DNA of 38,492 nucleotides from positions 1-38,492 of the forward strand of contig JAJDUL010000013.1 in the NCBI GenBank assembly GCA_022826685.1, written 5' to 3'. This stretch comes from Gemmatimonadota bacterium (lineage in GTDB: Bacteria > Gemmatimonadota > Gemmatimonadetes > Palauibacterales > Palauibacteraceae). The notes beneath the pieces are model-generated. The model did no database searches. It saw nothing but the letters and a program-made list of their open reading frames with translations, and had not been told where the DNA came from. How positions within the stretch are numbered: the first letter of the stretch is position 1; each line of letters opens with the position of its first letter. The position numbers and the translations under genes are program-made. Below, piece after piece: positions 25,032 to 33,444 of the stretch.

Positions 25032-26795
25032 ATGACTCGAAACCGGGTTCCGCCGTTGGCCGCGCTTCTGCTCGCAGGCGCCTGCGGAGGAGCGGGAGTT
25101 CCCGGCGCTTCCGTTCCGATCCCCCTCGAGGAGTTGACCCTCGGGGCGTGGTCTCCGCCCGGCATGCTCCCGAACGACCGCTTTCTTCCCTCGTCCGAGG
25201 CGGAGCCCGCCCGGCATCCCTTCTCAGGCACCATCACCCTCGCGGGGGCCGAGATCGGGACGGAGCCGGCGGAACTCGACCCGCGCCGGTTCATGGGTCG
25301 CGACACGAAGCTCTTCCCCGACGTGTCGCTCGGATTCGTCGCGGATGGCGGCGACCTGATCCCGTGGAATCGCAACCTCATCGTGTCCGGCACCCGCACC
25401 GAAGCGGGGAGCTACTGGGATGTGCTGGTCGGACCCGGGACCGTCTGGTCCGAACCGGGCGAGGCCTGGTCGCGGGCGGCGTTTCCGCTGCAGCTCGCGA
25501 GTTCCGTCGAGAACGAGACGTACAACGGGGTCGCGACCTTCGCCTTCAACGACCGGGAGGTGTCGGGCGTCCGCTTCCAGACCGTGACGCAGGGGCGGCC
25601 CTATTTCCTCGTGCAGCGGCGGCTGATGTGGGGCCAACTCGCGGCGGAGTACACGCCGGGCCCGGCACCCGGGGAGGTGATCGAGGCGTTCGCCGCCGAG
25701 AAGGCGCGGCGTTTGCCGCTGCGCCCGATCTCCGACCTGCGCCCGCGGGTGGGAGACGCCGTGTTCGACGCCATGCACGGAGAGATGAACGTCGAGAACA
25801 TGGTCACCGCGGCCTTTCTCGTGCGCGACACCCTCTACGTCGCCGACTGCCCCACGCCGTTCGGTGAGCTTCCCTTCTGCCGGGAACAGCGCTTCGGGAT
25901 CTGGTCCGTCACGAAGTCCACCGGCAACACGGTGGCCGCCCTCCGTCTCGCGCAGCGCTACGGGCGCGGCGTCCTCGACGAACGGGTCGCCGACCACCTC
26001 GACGTGACGGCGGACCACGACGGCTGGGACGACGTGCGCTTCCGCGATGTCCTCAACATGGCCACCGGCGTGGGCGAGGGATCGACGCGGACCGAGCCCA
26101 ACAACACGGGGGACGGCTACCTCATCGGCTACGACGACTGGTACACGGCGATCTCGAAGGGCGCCCGGATCCGCCAGGTGTTCCGCGCCTCGAACCATCC
26201 GTGGGGGCCGGGGGAGGTCGTCCGGTACCGCGACCAGGACGCCTTCCTCATCGGCGCGGCGATGGACGCCTACCTCAAACATCGGGTCGGGCCGGAGGCG
26301 GACCTGTGGGAGATGCTGGAGGATGAGGTCTACCGGCCCATCGGCGTGCCGCACGCGCCGACGAATCGGCTCGTCGAGGCGGACGGCTCACTCACGCTGC
26401 CGCAGATGTCGCAGGGCTATTACCCGACGGTGGACGACCTCGCGAAGATCGCGCGCCTCCTGCAGAACGGCGGCATGCACGAGGGCGAGCCGCTGCTGCA
26501 CCCCGAGTTGACCGCCGAAGTGCTGTACCGGACGGACGTGCGCGGGATCGCCTTCGGCCCGCCCGTCGATATCGGGCAGCCGAGTTACTCCCTCGCGCTC
26601 TGGCACCAGCACTACGCCGGCGAAGGGGGCTGCGTCGTCGACCTCACGCGCATGTCGGGCTGGGGCGGCCACCGGGTCGTCCTCTTCCCCAACGGGATCG
26701 TCGCGGTCCGGATCTCGAAGGTGACGGGAAGCGAGGCCTCGCCCGTCGAAGGACTCGCCGCGGTGGCCGACCGCCTGGATCCCTTCTGTCCCTGA
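25032..26795 (+). CDS. Serine hydrolase, beta-lactamase/PBP-type, lipoprotein
   Basis: 587 residues. The signal ends in lipobox L-A-G-A-C (C18). A roughly 220-residue N-terminal region of unknown fold is followed by a class C beta-lactamase-like domain. The nucleophile motif S-V-T-K lies at 292-295, the Y-R-D-Q-D stretch at Y399 fits the second catalytic motif, and a late W-G-G-H-R-V segment corresponds to the KTG-like strand. Such proteins hydrolyse esters or D-amino-acid amides rather than necessarily beta-lactams. It is transcribed divergently from the binding-protein gene across about 143 bp and stands alone. Given the D-aminoacylase and hydantoinase in the window, a D-peptidase role is conceivable but unsupported directly. 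Confidence 0.88.
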   Translation: MTRNRVPPLAALLLAGACGGAGVPGASVPIPLEELTLGAWSPPGMLPNDRFLPSSEAEPARHPFSGTITLAGAEIGTEPAELDPRRFMGRDTKLFPDVSLGFVADGGDLIPWNRNLIVSGTRTEAGSYWDVLVGPGTVWSEPGEAWSRAAFPLQLASSVENETYNGVATFAFNDREVSGVRFQTVTQGRPYFLVQRRLMWGQLAAEYTPGPAPGEVIEAFAAEKARRLPLRPISDLRPRVGDAVFDAMHGEMNVENMVTAAFLVRDTLYVADCPTPFGELPFCREQRFGIWSVTKSTGNTVAALRLAQRYGRGVLDERVADHLDVTADHDGWDDVRFRDVLNMATGVGEGSTRTEPNNTGDGYLIGYDDWYTAISKGARIRQVFRASNHPWGPGEVVRYRDQDAFLIGAAMDAYLKHRVGPEADLWEMLEDEVYRPIGVPHAPTNRLVEADGSLTLPQMSQGYYPTVDDLAKIARLLQNGGMHEGEPLLHPELTAEVLYRTDVRGIAFGPPVDIGQPSYSLALWHQHYAGEGGCVVDLTRMSGWGGHRVVLFPNGIVAVRISKVTGSEASPVEGLAAVADRLDPFCP

Positions 26796-26890
26796 CCGCG
26801 CCGATCCCGCAGCCGCCCCCCTGCCCGGCATGGTCGATTATCGCGAACATGTCGCCTGATGCCTAAAGCTTTGTCGCTCCATGAGCACGG

Positions 26891-26920
26891 TTCTGTCATC
26901 GTGTAGCAGGAGTGCATAAT
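26891..26920 (+). promoter_or_regulatory. Possible sigma-70-like promoter for the LRR protease gene
   Basis: TTCTGT, an 18-bp spacer and an extended -10 (TG then CATAAT) lie about 50 bp before the start codon in an otherwise gene-free 175-bp gap. The stretch is locally AT-rich against its surroundings. The match is moderate and unverified. Confidence 0.35.
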
Positions 26921-26971
26921 CTTTAGTCGTGTCCGTTGGCAGAAACCCCACCGCAGGGGGAGGTTGTTCCC

Positions 26972-29900
26972 ATGGCACATGGATCCCCAAGCCGTCCGTG
27001 GCGCGTGCTGGCCGTCTCGCTGGTCGTGGCGTGCGGCGAGGGTGAGGGCCCGGTCTCGCCGCCTCCTCCTCCCCCGCCCCCCGACCCTCCGCGGGCGACC
27101 TCGATCGCGGTGGAGCCGGCTTCCGCCACGCTCGTATCGCTGGGCGAGACGGTGACGTTCACGGCGTCGATCAGGGACCAGTACGGTGCCGATTTTCCGG
27201 GTGCGGCGTCATGGACGAGCAGCGATCCGGCGGTGTTCACCGTGAACGAGAGCGGTGTCGTCACGGCGGTGGCGAACGGGACGGGGACCGCGACCGCGAC
27301 GTTCGCGGGACTCAGCGCAACGGCGGCGGTGGAAGTGGCACAGGCTGCGGCGTTACTGGCGGCGGTGTCGGGCGACGGCCAGCAGGCGAAGGCGGGTACG
27401 ACGCTGCCGGAACCGGTCGTCGTGCGCGTGGAGGATGCGGGAGGATCGCCGATTGGGGGCGCCACCGTCGCGTTCACGCCTGGTGAGGGACACGGGACCG
27501 CGGATCCGGCCGATGCCGTGACCGACACGGCGGGGTTGGCGCGGACGGCGTGGACGCTGGGATCGGCAGAGGGGACGCAGACGCTGGCGGCGGCGGTGAA
27601 CGACGTGTCCGCGATGGTCACGGCGACGGTGGTCAACGGGGACCGGGCTGCGCTGGAGGCGTTCTACCGTGCGACCGGCGGTCCCGACTGGGAGAACAAC
27701 GAGAACTGGTTGACGGATGCCCCCCTCGAAACGTGGTACGGCGTCAATACGGACGACAACGGTCGCGTCGTGGTACTGGATCTCTATAAGAACAACCTTG
27801 CGGGGCGGATTCCTGCCGAGATCGGCGAACTCACACGCCTGGAAGTTCTGGGGGTTAAGGACAACGAGATTTCATCCATTCCTTCCGAAATCGGCCGCCT
27901 CGCGCGCTTGGAGGGGCTCGATGTTACGGGGAATCTCCTTACATCCATTCCGACGGAGCTGTTCAATCTCCCGGAACTGGACTTGCTGTTGCTCGCGCGC
28001 AACCGCCTGATGCGTATCCCGCCGGAAATCGCTAACGCACCCAGGCTGCGGAGCGTGAATCTTCGATTGAACGAGATGGCAGGCAGCATCCCACCCGAAT
28101 TGGGAAACATGCCTGCGCTGGGCTGGCTCAATCTTTCCGCGAACCGTTTGACCGGGGACATCCCGCCCGAGTTGGGCCGCGCGTCGAGCCTGCGGTCGCT
28201 TCGGCTCGATGGGAACGAGTTGACGGGAGGCATCCCGCCTGAGTTGGGCCGCCTCACACTCCTGCACTACCTGCAGTTGAACGACAATCGACTTTCCGGA
28301 AGCATCCCGCCGGAACTCGGCCGACTGCCGCGTCTCGAACAACTCCTCCTGAACGACAATCGCCTTTCGGGCGCGATCCCGTCCGGACTGGGGAATCTCG
28401 CCGAACTGCGGGAACTCGACCTCGCCCGCAACGACCTCGAGGGTGCCATTCCGCCGGAACTGGGGACGCTGCGGAACCTTCGCAGACTGCGGCTATCGAA
28501 CAACGCGGCGCTGGAAGGGATGCTGCCGGTCAGCTTGTCGAACCTGGGAATGCTCGAGCAGTTCCTCGCCGGCGGCACCGGGTTGTGCGCTCCCGACGAG
28601 TCGCGATTCATCGCCTGGCTGGCATCGGTGCCGAATTCACGCGTCCGGCAGTGCGTGGCGAGCCGGGCCTATCTGACGCAAGCCGTGCAATCGAGGGAGT
28701 ATCCGGTCCCGCTCGTGGCCGGCGAGACGGCGCTGCTGCGCGTCTTCGTTACCTCGGCGCAGGAAACGAACGAGGTGATCCCGCCCGTACGCGCGACGTT
28801 CTTCGTCGATGGAACCGAAGTACATATGGCGGATATCGGCGGCGGTTCGTCCACGATCCCGACCCGCGTGCGGGAGGGAGAACTCGACGCGTCGGCCAAC
28901 GCGGAGATTCCGGCGGCGGTGATACAGCCGGGGCTCGAGATGGTGGTCGAGATCGACCCCGACGGTACGCTGGATCCGTCGCTCGGGGTGTCGGGACGCA
29001 TCCCCGCCGAGGGACGAAAGGCGCTGGACGTGAGGGTCATGCCGGCGCTTGATCTCACGTTGATCCCGTTTGTCTGGACCGAGGACAACGATCGCAGGGC
29101 GGTGTCGCTCGTCGACGAACTCCAGCCGGACCACGAGTTGCTGTGGGCGACGAACCGGTTGCTCCCGGTCGGTGCCCTCGAGATCACGAAGCACGACCCC
29201 GTCATGACGGACTCGAACAACGGATTCACTCTCGTGCGGGAGGTCGAGCGAATTCGAACGCTCGAGGGAGGGACCGGCCACTGGAAGGGTCTCCTGTACA
29301 ACCCCGATGGCCCCAGCGGGATCGCACGCAGGCCGGGGAAGGTGAGTTTTTCCCATCCCGACGCTTCGACGATCGCGCACGAAATCGGGCACAACTTCAG
29401 CCTGTACCACGCGGACTGCGGGGATGCGCCCGGTGCGGATCCGGGTTTCCCGTGGCCGGGCGGGCGAATCGGCGTGTGGGGGTACGACTCGCGGGATGGC
29501 GGGTCCCTGGTGTCGCCCGACGTCCCTGACCTGATGGGCTACTGCCACCCCCGTTGGATCAGCGACTACCACTTTACGAACTCGCTGAAGTATCGGCTCG
29601 TGGACGAGGGTGGGCCCCCCGCGGCCCGGACCGCTGCAAGGTCGCTCCTGGTGTCGGGCGAGATCGGCGCGGACGGGTCGCTCCGGTTGGACCCCGCCTT
29701 CGTCGTCGACGCGCCGCCGGTCGTGCCAACGCGGGTGGGCCCGTACACGCTGACGGGCCGGCGTCCAGACGGGAGCGAACTCTTCTCGGTGACGTTCGAC
29801 ACGGGCGAAGTGGCCCATGGAGACGGCCGTTCCTGGTTTGTTTTTGCCCTCCCGGCGCAGCCGGGATGGGAGTCGGAGCTGGCCAGGCTGTCGCTCTCCG

Positions 29901-30121
29901 GGCCCGATGGCGAGGTCGAAATGCTCGAGGGGAGCGAGTCTCCGCAGGCCATCGTGCGGGACCTGCGGACAGGCCAGGTGCGCGGCATTCTGCGAGGCCT
30001 GCCGGAGGATCCGCTGGCGGATAGCGATCTCGATACCCTCGCTGCGGAACCCGGAGTCGAAGTACTGATCAGCCGCGGCGTTCCGGGCCCGGCGGCGTGG
30101 AGGTCACCGAACCGCTTCTGA
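26972..30121 (+). CDS. Giant lipoprotein: Ig-like domains, leucine-rich repeats and metzincin-like metalloprotease
   Basis: 1049 residues. A lipoprotein signal (L-A-V-S-L-V-V-A-C, C21) leads to a proline run. Next come a Big_2-type Ig-like domain (S-I-A-V-E-P-A-S-A-T-L … A-S-W-T-S-S-D-P-A-V-F-T-V) and an invasin-like second domain. An LRR block follows at about 265-530 with the plant-like unit L-x-x-L-x-L-x-x-N-x-L-x-G-x-I-P-x-E-L-G, preceded by the cap F-Y-R-A-T-G-G-P-D-W. The C-terminal half is a zinc protease: H-E-I-G-H-N-F-S-L-Y-H at 803-813 gives all three zinc His, the catalytic Glu and the metzincin spacing, and a Met-turn candidate is M855 in D-L-M-G-Y-C. The start was chosen for the GGGGGAGG ribosome site and signal peptide. 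The protein is probably surface-exposed and degrades or binds environmental or host proteins. Confidence 0.88.
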   Translation: MAHGSPSRPWRVLAVSLVVACGEGEGPVSPPPPPPPPDPPRATSIAVEPASATLVSLGETVTFTASIRDQYGADFPGAASWTSSDPAVFTVNESGVVTAVANGTGTATATFAGLSATAAVEVAQAAALLAAVSGDGQQAKAGTTLPEPVVVRVEDAGGSPIGGATVAFTPGEGHGTADPADAVTDTAGLARTAWTLGSAEGTQTLAAAVNDVSAMVTATVVNGDRAALEAFYRATGGPDWENNENWLTDAPLETWYGVNTDDNGRVVVLDLYKNNLAGRIPAEIGELTRLEVLGVKDNEISSIPSEIGRLARLEGLDVTGNLLTSIPTELFNLPELDLLLLARNRLMRIPPEIANAPRLRSVNLRLNEMAGSIPPELGNMPALGWLNLSANRLTGDIPPELGRASSLRSLRLDGNELTGGIPPELGRLTLLHYLQLNDNRLSGSIPPELGRLPRLEQLLLNDNRLSGAIPSGLGNLAELRELDLARNDLEGAIPPELGTLRNLRRLRLSNNAALEGMLPVSLSNLGMLEQFLAGGTGLCAPDESRFIAWLASVPNSRVRQCVASRAYLTQAVQSREYPVPLVAGETALLRVFVTSAQETNEVIPPVRATFFVDGTEVHMADIGGGSSTIPTRVREGELDASANAEIPAAVIQPGLEMVVEIDPDGTLDPSLGVSGRIPAEGRKALDVRVMPALDLTLIPFVWTEDNDRRAVSLVDELQPDHELLWATNRLLPVGALEITKHDPVMTDSNNGFTLVREVERIRTLEGGTGHWKGLLYNPDGPSGIARRPGKVSFSHPDASTIAHEIGHNFSLYHADCGDAPGADPGFPWPGGRIGVWGYDSRDGGSLVSPDVPDLMGYCHPRWISDYHFTNSLKYRLVDEGGPPAARTAARSLLVSGEIGADGSLRLDPAFVVDAPPVVPTRVGPYTLTGRRPDGSELFSVTFDTGEVAHGDGRSWFVFALPAQPGWESELARLSLSGPDGEVEMLEGSESPQAIVRDLRTGQVRGILRGLPEDPLADSDLDTLAAEPGVEVLISRGVPGPAAWRSPNRF

Positions 30122-30523
30122 GGGGTCGGCGGAGGCGTGTGACTTTTCCTCGACGATCCCCGAGCCGTAGTCCTCGCTGAGGGCGCGCTTGAGGCGGTGG
30201 CGTTCATCGTTGAGGCGATACACCTGGCGTGCGGCTTCGGTGAAGCGGGGACCGAAGTCGTCCGCGCGTTCCAGGCGACGCAGTTCGTCCTCGACGTCCC
30301 AGATCCCCCGGTTCACTTCCGCCAGAGCGGCGACGCGCTCCCGGACACGGGACGGTGCGGCCTCGAGCGCCCCGATCGTCCGCTCGCACACGGCCTCGAC
30401 GTTCGCCAGTTCGGAGTTCACATTCGCGAGCTTCCGGCGATCGCGGATCCTGCCCTGCTTCAGTCGCAGGATGGTGATGCGGTCGATGAGTTCGCCGGCG
30501 GACACAGGGATCTCGATATTCAC
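30104..30523 (-). CDS. DUF6165-like coiled-coil protein
   Basis: 139 residues, mostly charged helix. The opening I-P-V-S-A-G-E-L-I-D-R-I-T-I-L-R-L-K and the following K-L-A-N-V-N-S-E-L pattern match the DUF6165 family as I remember it. No membrane segment or signal is seen, so it is cytoplasmic; the function is unknown. Its 3' end overlaps the convergent LRR protease gene by 18 bp. It starts 32 bp from the divergent YchF-like gene, so the two may share a promoter region. Confidence 0.75.
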   Translation of the reverse strand: MNIEIPVSAGELIDRITILRLKQGRIRDRRKLANVNSELANVEAVCERTIGALEAAPSRVRERVAALAEVNRGIWDVEDELRRLERADDFGPRFTEAARQVYRLNDERHRLKRALSEDYGSGIVEEKSHASADPSEAVR

Positions 30524-30555
30524 GCTCCGAACATAATGGGGAGGGAGGGGACGCG

Positions 30556-31596
30556 GTGAGGATTGGACTCGTGGGGTTCGCGGGTTCCGGGAAGACGACG
30601 GTGTTCAACGCGATGACGGGACTCGGCGTGCCGGTCGGGTTCGGCGGCGAGGTGCGCCTCGGCACCGTGCGGGTTCCGGATGCGCGAATCGATGCGCTCA
30701 GCACCCACCTTTGCCCGCGCCGGACGACGTACGCCGAGATGCGGTTCTGCGACATTCCGGGCGAACACGGCGCCGCGAGCAAGGGCCTTTCGCCGCGCGG
30801 GCTCCAGCAGATCCGCGATCAGGAGGCGCTCTGCCTCGTCCTGCGCGACTTCGACAATCCCGCGCTTGCGGACCCGCCGGACGCGGAGGAGGAACTCGAG
30901 GCCTTCGCCACGGAATGTCTGCTCTCCGATCTCGACCTCGTCGAGCGGCGGCTGGACCGGGCACGTCGGGAGGGAGCGGACGCAGTCGAGATCGCCGCCT
31001 TCGAACGGGCACTCGAAACGCTGGAACGCGAACAGCCCCTGCGGACCGTGCCGCGGGCGGAACTCGACCGCACGCCGTTCCGCGGCTACGGCCTGCTGAC
31101 GGACCGTCCGCTGCTCGCCGTGTTGAACCGCAGCGAGGACCGCGCCGGCGAGGCGCTGCCGCCGGTGCTCGCCGCGCGACTCGCCGCGATGGGAGCCGGC
31201 GGCCTCGCGCTGTCCGCGCCCGTCGAGGCGGAGATCGCGGACCTCGACCCGGAGGACCGGGCCGCCTTCGTGGAGGCGCTCGGCCTGCGCGAGCCGGCGC
31301 TCGCCCGCTTCATCCGCTCGGCCTACGGACTCCTCGATCTCATCTCCTTTTTCACCGCCGCCCCGGCGGAGGTCCGGGCGTGGACGATCCGGCGCGGCAC
31401 GCGCGCCCGGCGGGCGGCGGGCCGGGTCCATTCGGACATGGAACGAGGCTTCATCCGCGCGGAGGTCATCCCCTACGAGGTGTTCGCGGAGTACGGCTCG
31501 GAGCAGGCGGTGAAGGAGGCGGGACTGCTGCAGGTCGAGGGCAGGGACTACGTCGTCGCCGACGGCGACATCCTCCACATCCGCTTCAACGTCTGA
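30556..31596 (+). CDS. YchF/OLA1-like P-loop NTPase
   Basis: 346 residues from a GTG preceded by a GGGAGGG ribosome site. The P-loop is G-F-A-G-S-G-K-T at 7-14 and the Walker B/G3 is D-I-P-G. The G4 position reads N-R-S-E (191-194). YchF/OLA1 proteins carry NxxE instead of NKxD, which favours ATP over GTP, so this is a good family marker. The C-terminus is the DUF933/TGS-like domain (F-F-T-A-A-P-A-E-V-R-A-W-T-I-R-R-G-T, ending D-I-L-H-I-R-F-N-V). It is slightly shorter than canonical YchF and departs from the usual G1 sequence, so it is a divergent paralogue rather than the housekeeping copy. Its last about 70 codons are duplicated at 37.2-37.4 kb. Confidence 0.88.
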   Translation: MRIGLVGFAGSGKTTVFNAMTGLGVPVGFGGEVRLGTVRVPDARIDALSTHLCPRRTTYAEMRFCDIPGEHGAASKGLSPRGLQQIRDQEALCLVLRDFDNPALADPPDAEEELEAFATECLLSDLDLVERRLDRARREGADAVEIAAFERALETLEREQPLRTVPRAELDRTPFRGYGLLTDRPLLAVLNRSEDRAGEALPPVLAARLAAMGAGGLALSAPVEAEIADLDPEDRAAFVEALGLREPALARFIRSAYGLLDLISFFTAAPAEVRAWTIRRGTRARRAAGRVHSDMERGFIRAEVIPYEVFAEYGSEQAVKEAGLLQVEGRDYVVADGDILHIRFNV

Positions 31597-31600
31597 CCCG
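31386..31600. repeat. 215-bp direct repeat, copy 1 (3' end of the YchF-like gene)
   Basis: Matches 37215-37429 in the same orientation without indels and with six base differences by eye. All six fall at third codon positions and are synonymous. The pair brackets the accessory island. Confidence 0.92.
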
Positions 31601-31641
31601 TCGGACCAAGCTCCGCAGCGAAGGGTTCCCAGACCGGCGAC

Positions 31642-32265
31642 CTACCAGAGCGGGGGTTTCCGAATTCGCGTGTCCGGAATCCGATCCGGCAACTGGGAGC
31701 GTTCAAGGGCGCCGGATCGGATGCTCGCAGAGAAGTGTGCGTGTGCCATAAGCTGGCGTGAAGGGCGTCGAGGCCCCGGTGTCACGAGACCGATGCGCTT
31801 CGAGCGTTGCTCCCGTACGAGCCGCAACGCTTCAGCAATGTCGCTATCGTTCGTCACCGCTACGGCGCAGTCGTAGGCATCGAGCCAGCCGTCATTCAGC
31901 AGGTGCACGGCAAGATTGACATCCGACCCTTTCTCCTCGGTTCTGATCACTTCGGCGGTACGCCGGCTTCCGATCGGGTTCGCGAGCGGGGCCCGGACCC
32001 GGTGGCTCAGGAAGTGTCCGTAATGCACCTCTACCTCGGGTCGGTATCGCTGTAGAGCGCGGAGATACAGATCCTGCCTCTGTGGCTTGGATTGGTCGGC
32101 GGACGTCCCCGAGACGCGAGCCGTGAAGTACTTGACCGTGACGATCCGATGGTGGGGCTGCAGCACGTTTTCGAACAACGCAACCAGGTCCAACCACTTC
32201 CACGAAGAACCCTTGAGCGCCCCGTAGTACAGGTTGAAACCGTCCACGTAGACGAACGTTCGCAT
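31642..32265 (-). CDS. NYN-domain (PIN-like) predicted ribonuclease
   Basis: 207 residues. The NYN fold shows as Y-V-D-G-F-N-L-Y-Y at the start (D8), E-E-K-G-S-D-V-N-L-A-V-H-L-L (D115) and V-T-N-D-S-D-I-A-E-A-L (D140, D142). Together these give the acidic metal-binding cluster of PIN/NYN nucleases. Such proteins are typically RNA endonucleases, and stand-alone NYN genes often travel with mobile or defence loci. The gene is inserted between the YchF-like gene and a broken deacetylase fragment, and its GC looks lower than the flanks. No antitoxin-like partner is adjacent. A remarkable paired structure ends 8 bases before its ATG and includes the AAGGG likely to serve as ribosome site. Confidence 0.85.
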   Translation of the reverse strand: MRTFVYVDGFNLYYGALKGSSWKWLDLVALFENVLQPHHRIVTVKYFTARVSGTSADQSKPQRQDLYLRALQRYRPEVEVHYGHFLSHRVRAPLANPIGSRRTAEVIRTEEKGSDVNLAVHLLNDGWLDAYDCAVAVTNDSDIAEALRLVREQRSKRIGLVTPGPRRPSRQLMAHAHFSASIRSGALERSQLPDRIPDTRIRKPPLW

Positions 32266-32273
32266 CGTTTGCT

Positions 32274-32347
32274 GCCCTTAAAATAAGCAGGGGCCCCCGA
32301 GGGGGGCCCCGCGCCCTGTGATCGAAACCACAGGGGGTGTTAAGGGC
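32274..32347 (-). promoter_or_regulatory. Three-way-junction leader RNA of the NYN nuclease gene
   Basis: Outer arms GCCCTTAA (32274-32281) and TTAAGGGC (32340-32347) pair perfectly over 8 bp. They enclose two perfect hairpins: GGGGCCCCC/GGGGGCCCC with a 3-base loop (32290-32310) and CCCTGTG/CACAGGG with an 8-base loop (32314-32335). On the minus strand the last outer arm carries AAGGGC, 8 bases before the NYN ATG, so folding would hide the ribosome site. There is no T-run, so it does not look like an intrinsic terminator. Regulation, including feedback cleavage by the nuclease, is inferred. Confidence 0.65.
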
Positions 32348-32420
32348 AAGCTAAGACTCTCGGTGAAGGTGATCAAGCATGAGTGCCTCCGGCCGAGAAG
32401 CGGTGGCGATGCTCCGCTGC

Positions 32421-32624
32421 CTACCCCTCGAGCAGGGTCTCGATGTGGGCGGCGGTGGCGAGCGCGGTGCCGTCGAGGTTGTAGCCGCCCTCCAGCAGCG
32501 AGACGATGCGCCCCTCGCAGCAGGCGTCCGCGTAGTCCATCGCCGTCCGCGTCATGCGCCGGAAGGCGTCGTCCGTGAGTGCGAAGCAGCCCAGGAGGTC
32601 GTCGACTCGGCTGTCGACACCCGC
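32421..32624 (-). pseudogene. Histone-deacetylase-like gene, C-terminal fragment
   Basis: About 67 codons matching the end of the intact deacetylase-like gene at 37438-37640, from D-S-R-V-D-D-L-L-G-C to L-L-E-G stop, including G-G-Y-N. Of eight base differences seen in the matched part, seven are silent and one is Ile/Val, so the fragment derives from a gene that was recently functional. The match stops at about 32624, where the island sequence begins. The catalytic core is absent. Confidence 0.88.
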
Positions 32625-32736
32625 GGCGTTCCTCCTCTTCGTCGATAAGCGTCGATTCTGTATGTGAGTCACGGCGCTGGTGTGTGGAGCTGTCCCGCTT
32701 TCACGGACGGTAAGGTTTCAGTGGTTGATCGTCCCG

Positions 32737-33444
32737 TCAGAAGGGCTTCTCGGGCCGAGACGTATAACGGGTCAGACCCCGACGTGTGATACCGAAGGCA
32801 ATCGCCGCAAGCGCGACCGTCACGATGGCGGCGATGGCTCCCATTACCACAATAGCATACGGCTGCTCTAGGAACGACTGAACCGTAGCGCGAGAGACCT
32901 CACGCTCGATGATGCCGAGTACCCAAGGTGCGACATAGCCCACAAAGACCACCATAGCTATTACCGACCAGCCTATTAGCCTAGTCAGTTCGCAGGCCGC
33001 TGCAGCGGTTACGCACCATGCGGCGAGAGTGAGCAGCACCCAAAACCCTAGCGCCATCTGAAACGGCGCAATGGCCGCGAGTGGTCCGAAATCGACGGGA
33101 GGGGCGACCAGCGCAAACGTCAGACCGGTGGCGAATGCGCCTGGTAACAGACCCAGCGCCGCAGCCAGGAAACGGGCGGCGACCAGATCGGTAACGGTAA
33201 CGGGGAGAAACAGTAGGAATTCCAACGTTCGATCAAGCTTGTCGCGCATCAAGCTAAAGGGTATTACTGCGGTCGCACCCAATGTCACACCCATAACGAC
33301 CACTAGAATATTCTCATCGGTTGCCTTTCCGATGACGAAGAAGATGGCTAGGCCGGCCGCCCCCGCGAGATATAGTCGACCCAGCAGGGATTTCGCGCGC
33401 AAGACCTCCACCCACGTCAGATTCGCAACGTGTCGCAGGCTCAT
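32737..33444 (-). CDS. ABC-2-type permease of the peptide operon
   Basis: 235 residues with about six TM helices. Characteristic is the cytoplasmic stretch M-R-D-K-L-D-R-T-L-E-F-L-L-F-L-P-V-T between TM2 and TM3, typical of ABC-2/NatB-like export permeases. The start at 33444 overlaps the ATPase stop by 4 bp (ATGA). It ends the island operon. With the ATPase it forms a half-size exporter of the type used for bacteriocin self-immunity or peptide efflux. Base composition is noticeably less GC-rich than the surrounding chromosome. Confidence 0.85.
   Translation of the reverse strand: MSLRHVANLTWVEVLRAKSLLGRLYLAGAAGLAIFFVIGKATDENILVVVMGVTLGATAVIPFSLMRDKLDRTLEFLLFLPVTVTDLVAARFLAAALGLLPGAFATGLTFALVAPPVDFGPLAAIAPFQMALGFWVLLTLAAWCVTAAAACELTRLIGWSVIAMVVFVGYVAPWVLGIIEREVSRATVQSFLEQPYAIVVMGAIAAIVTVALAAIAFGITRRGLTRYTSRPEKPF

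Noticed and set aside
32274..32347. Integron attC-like recombination site
   Set aside because: The paired structure is suggestive, but the ends lack the RYYYAAC/GTTRRRY core sites and no integrase is in the window.
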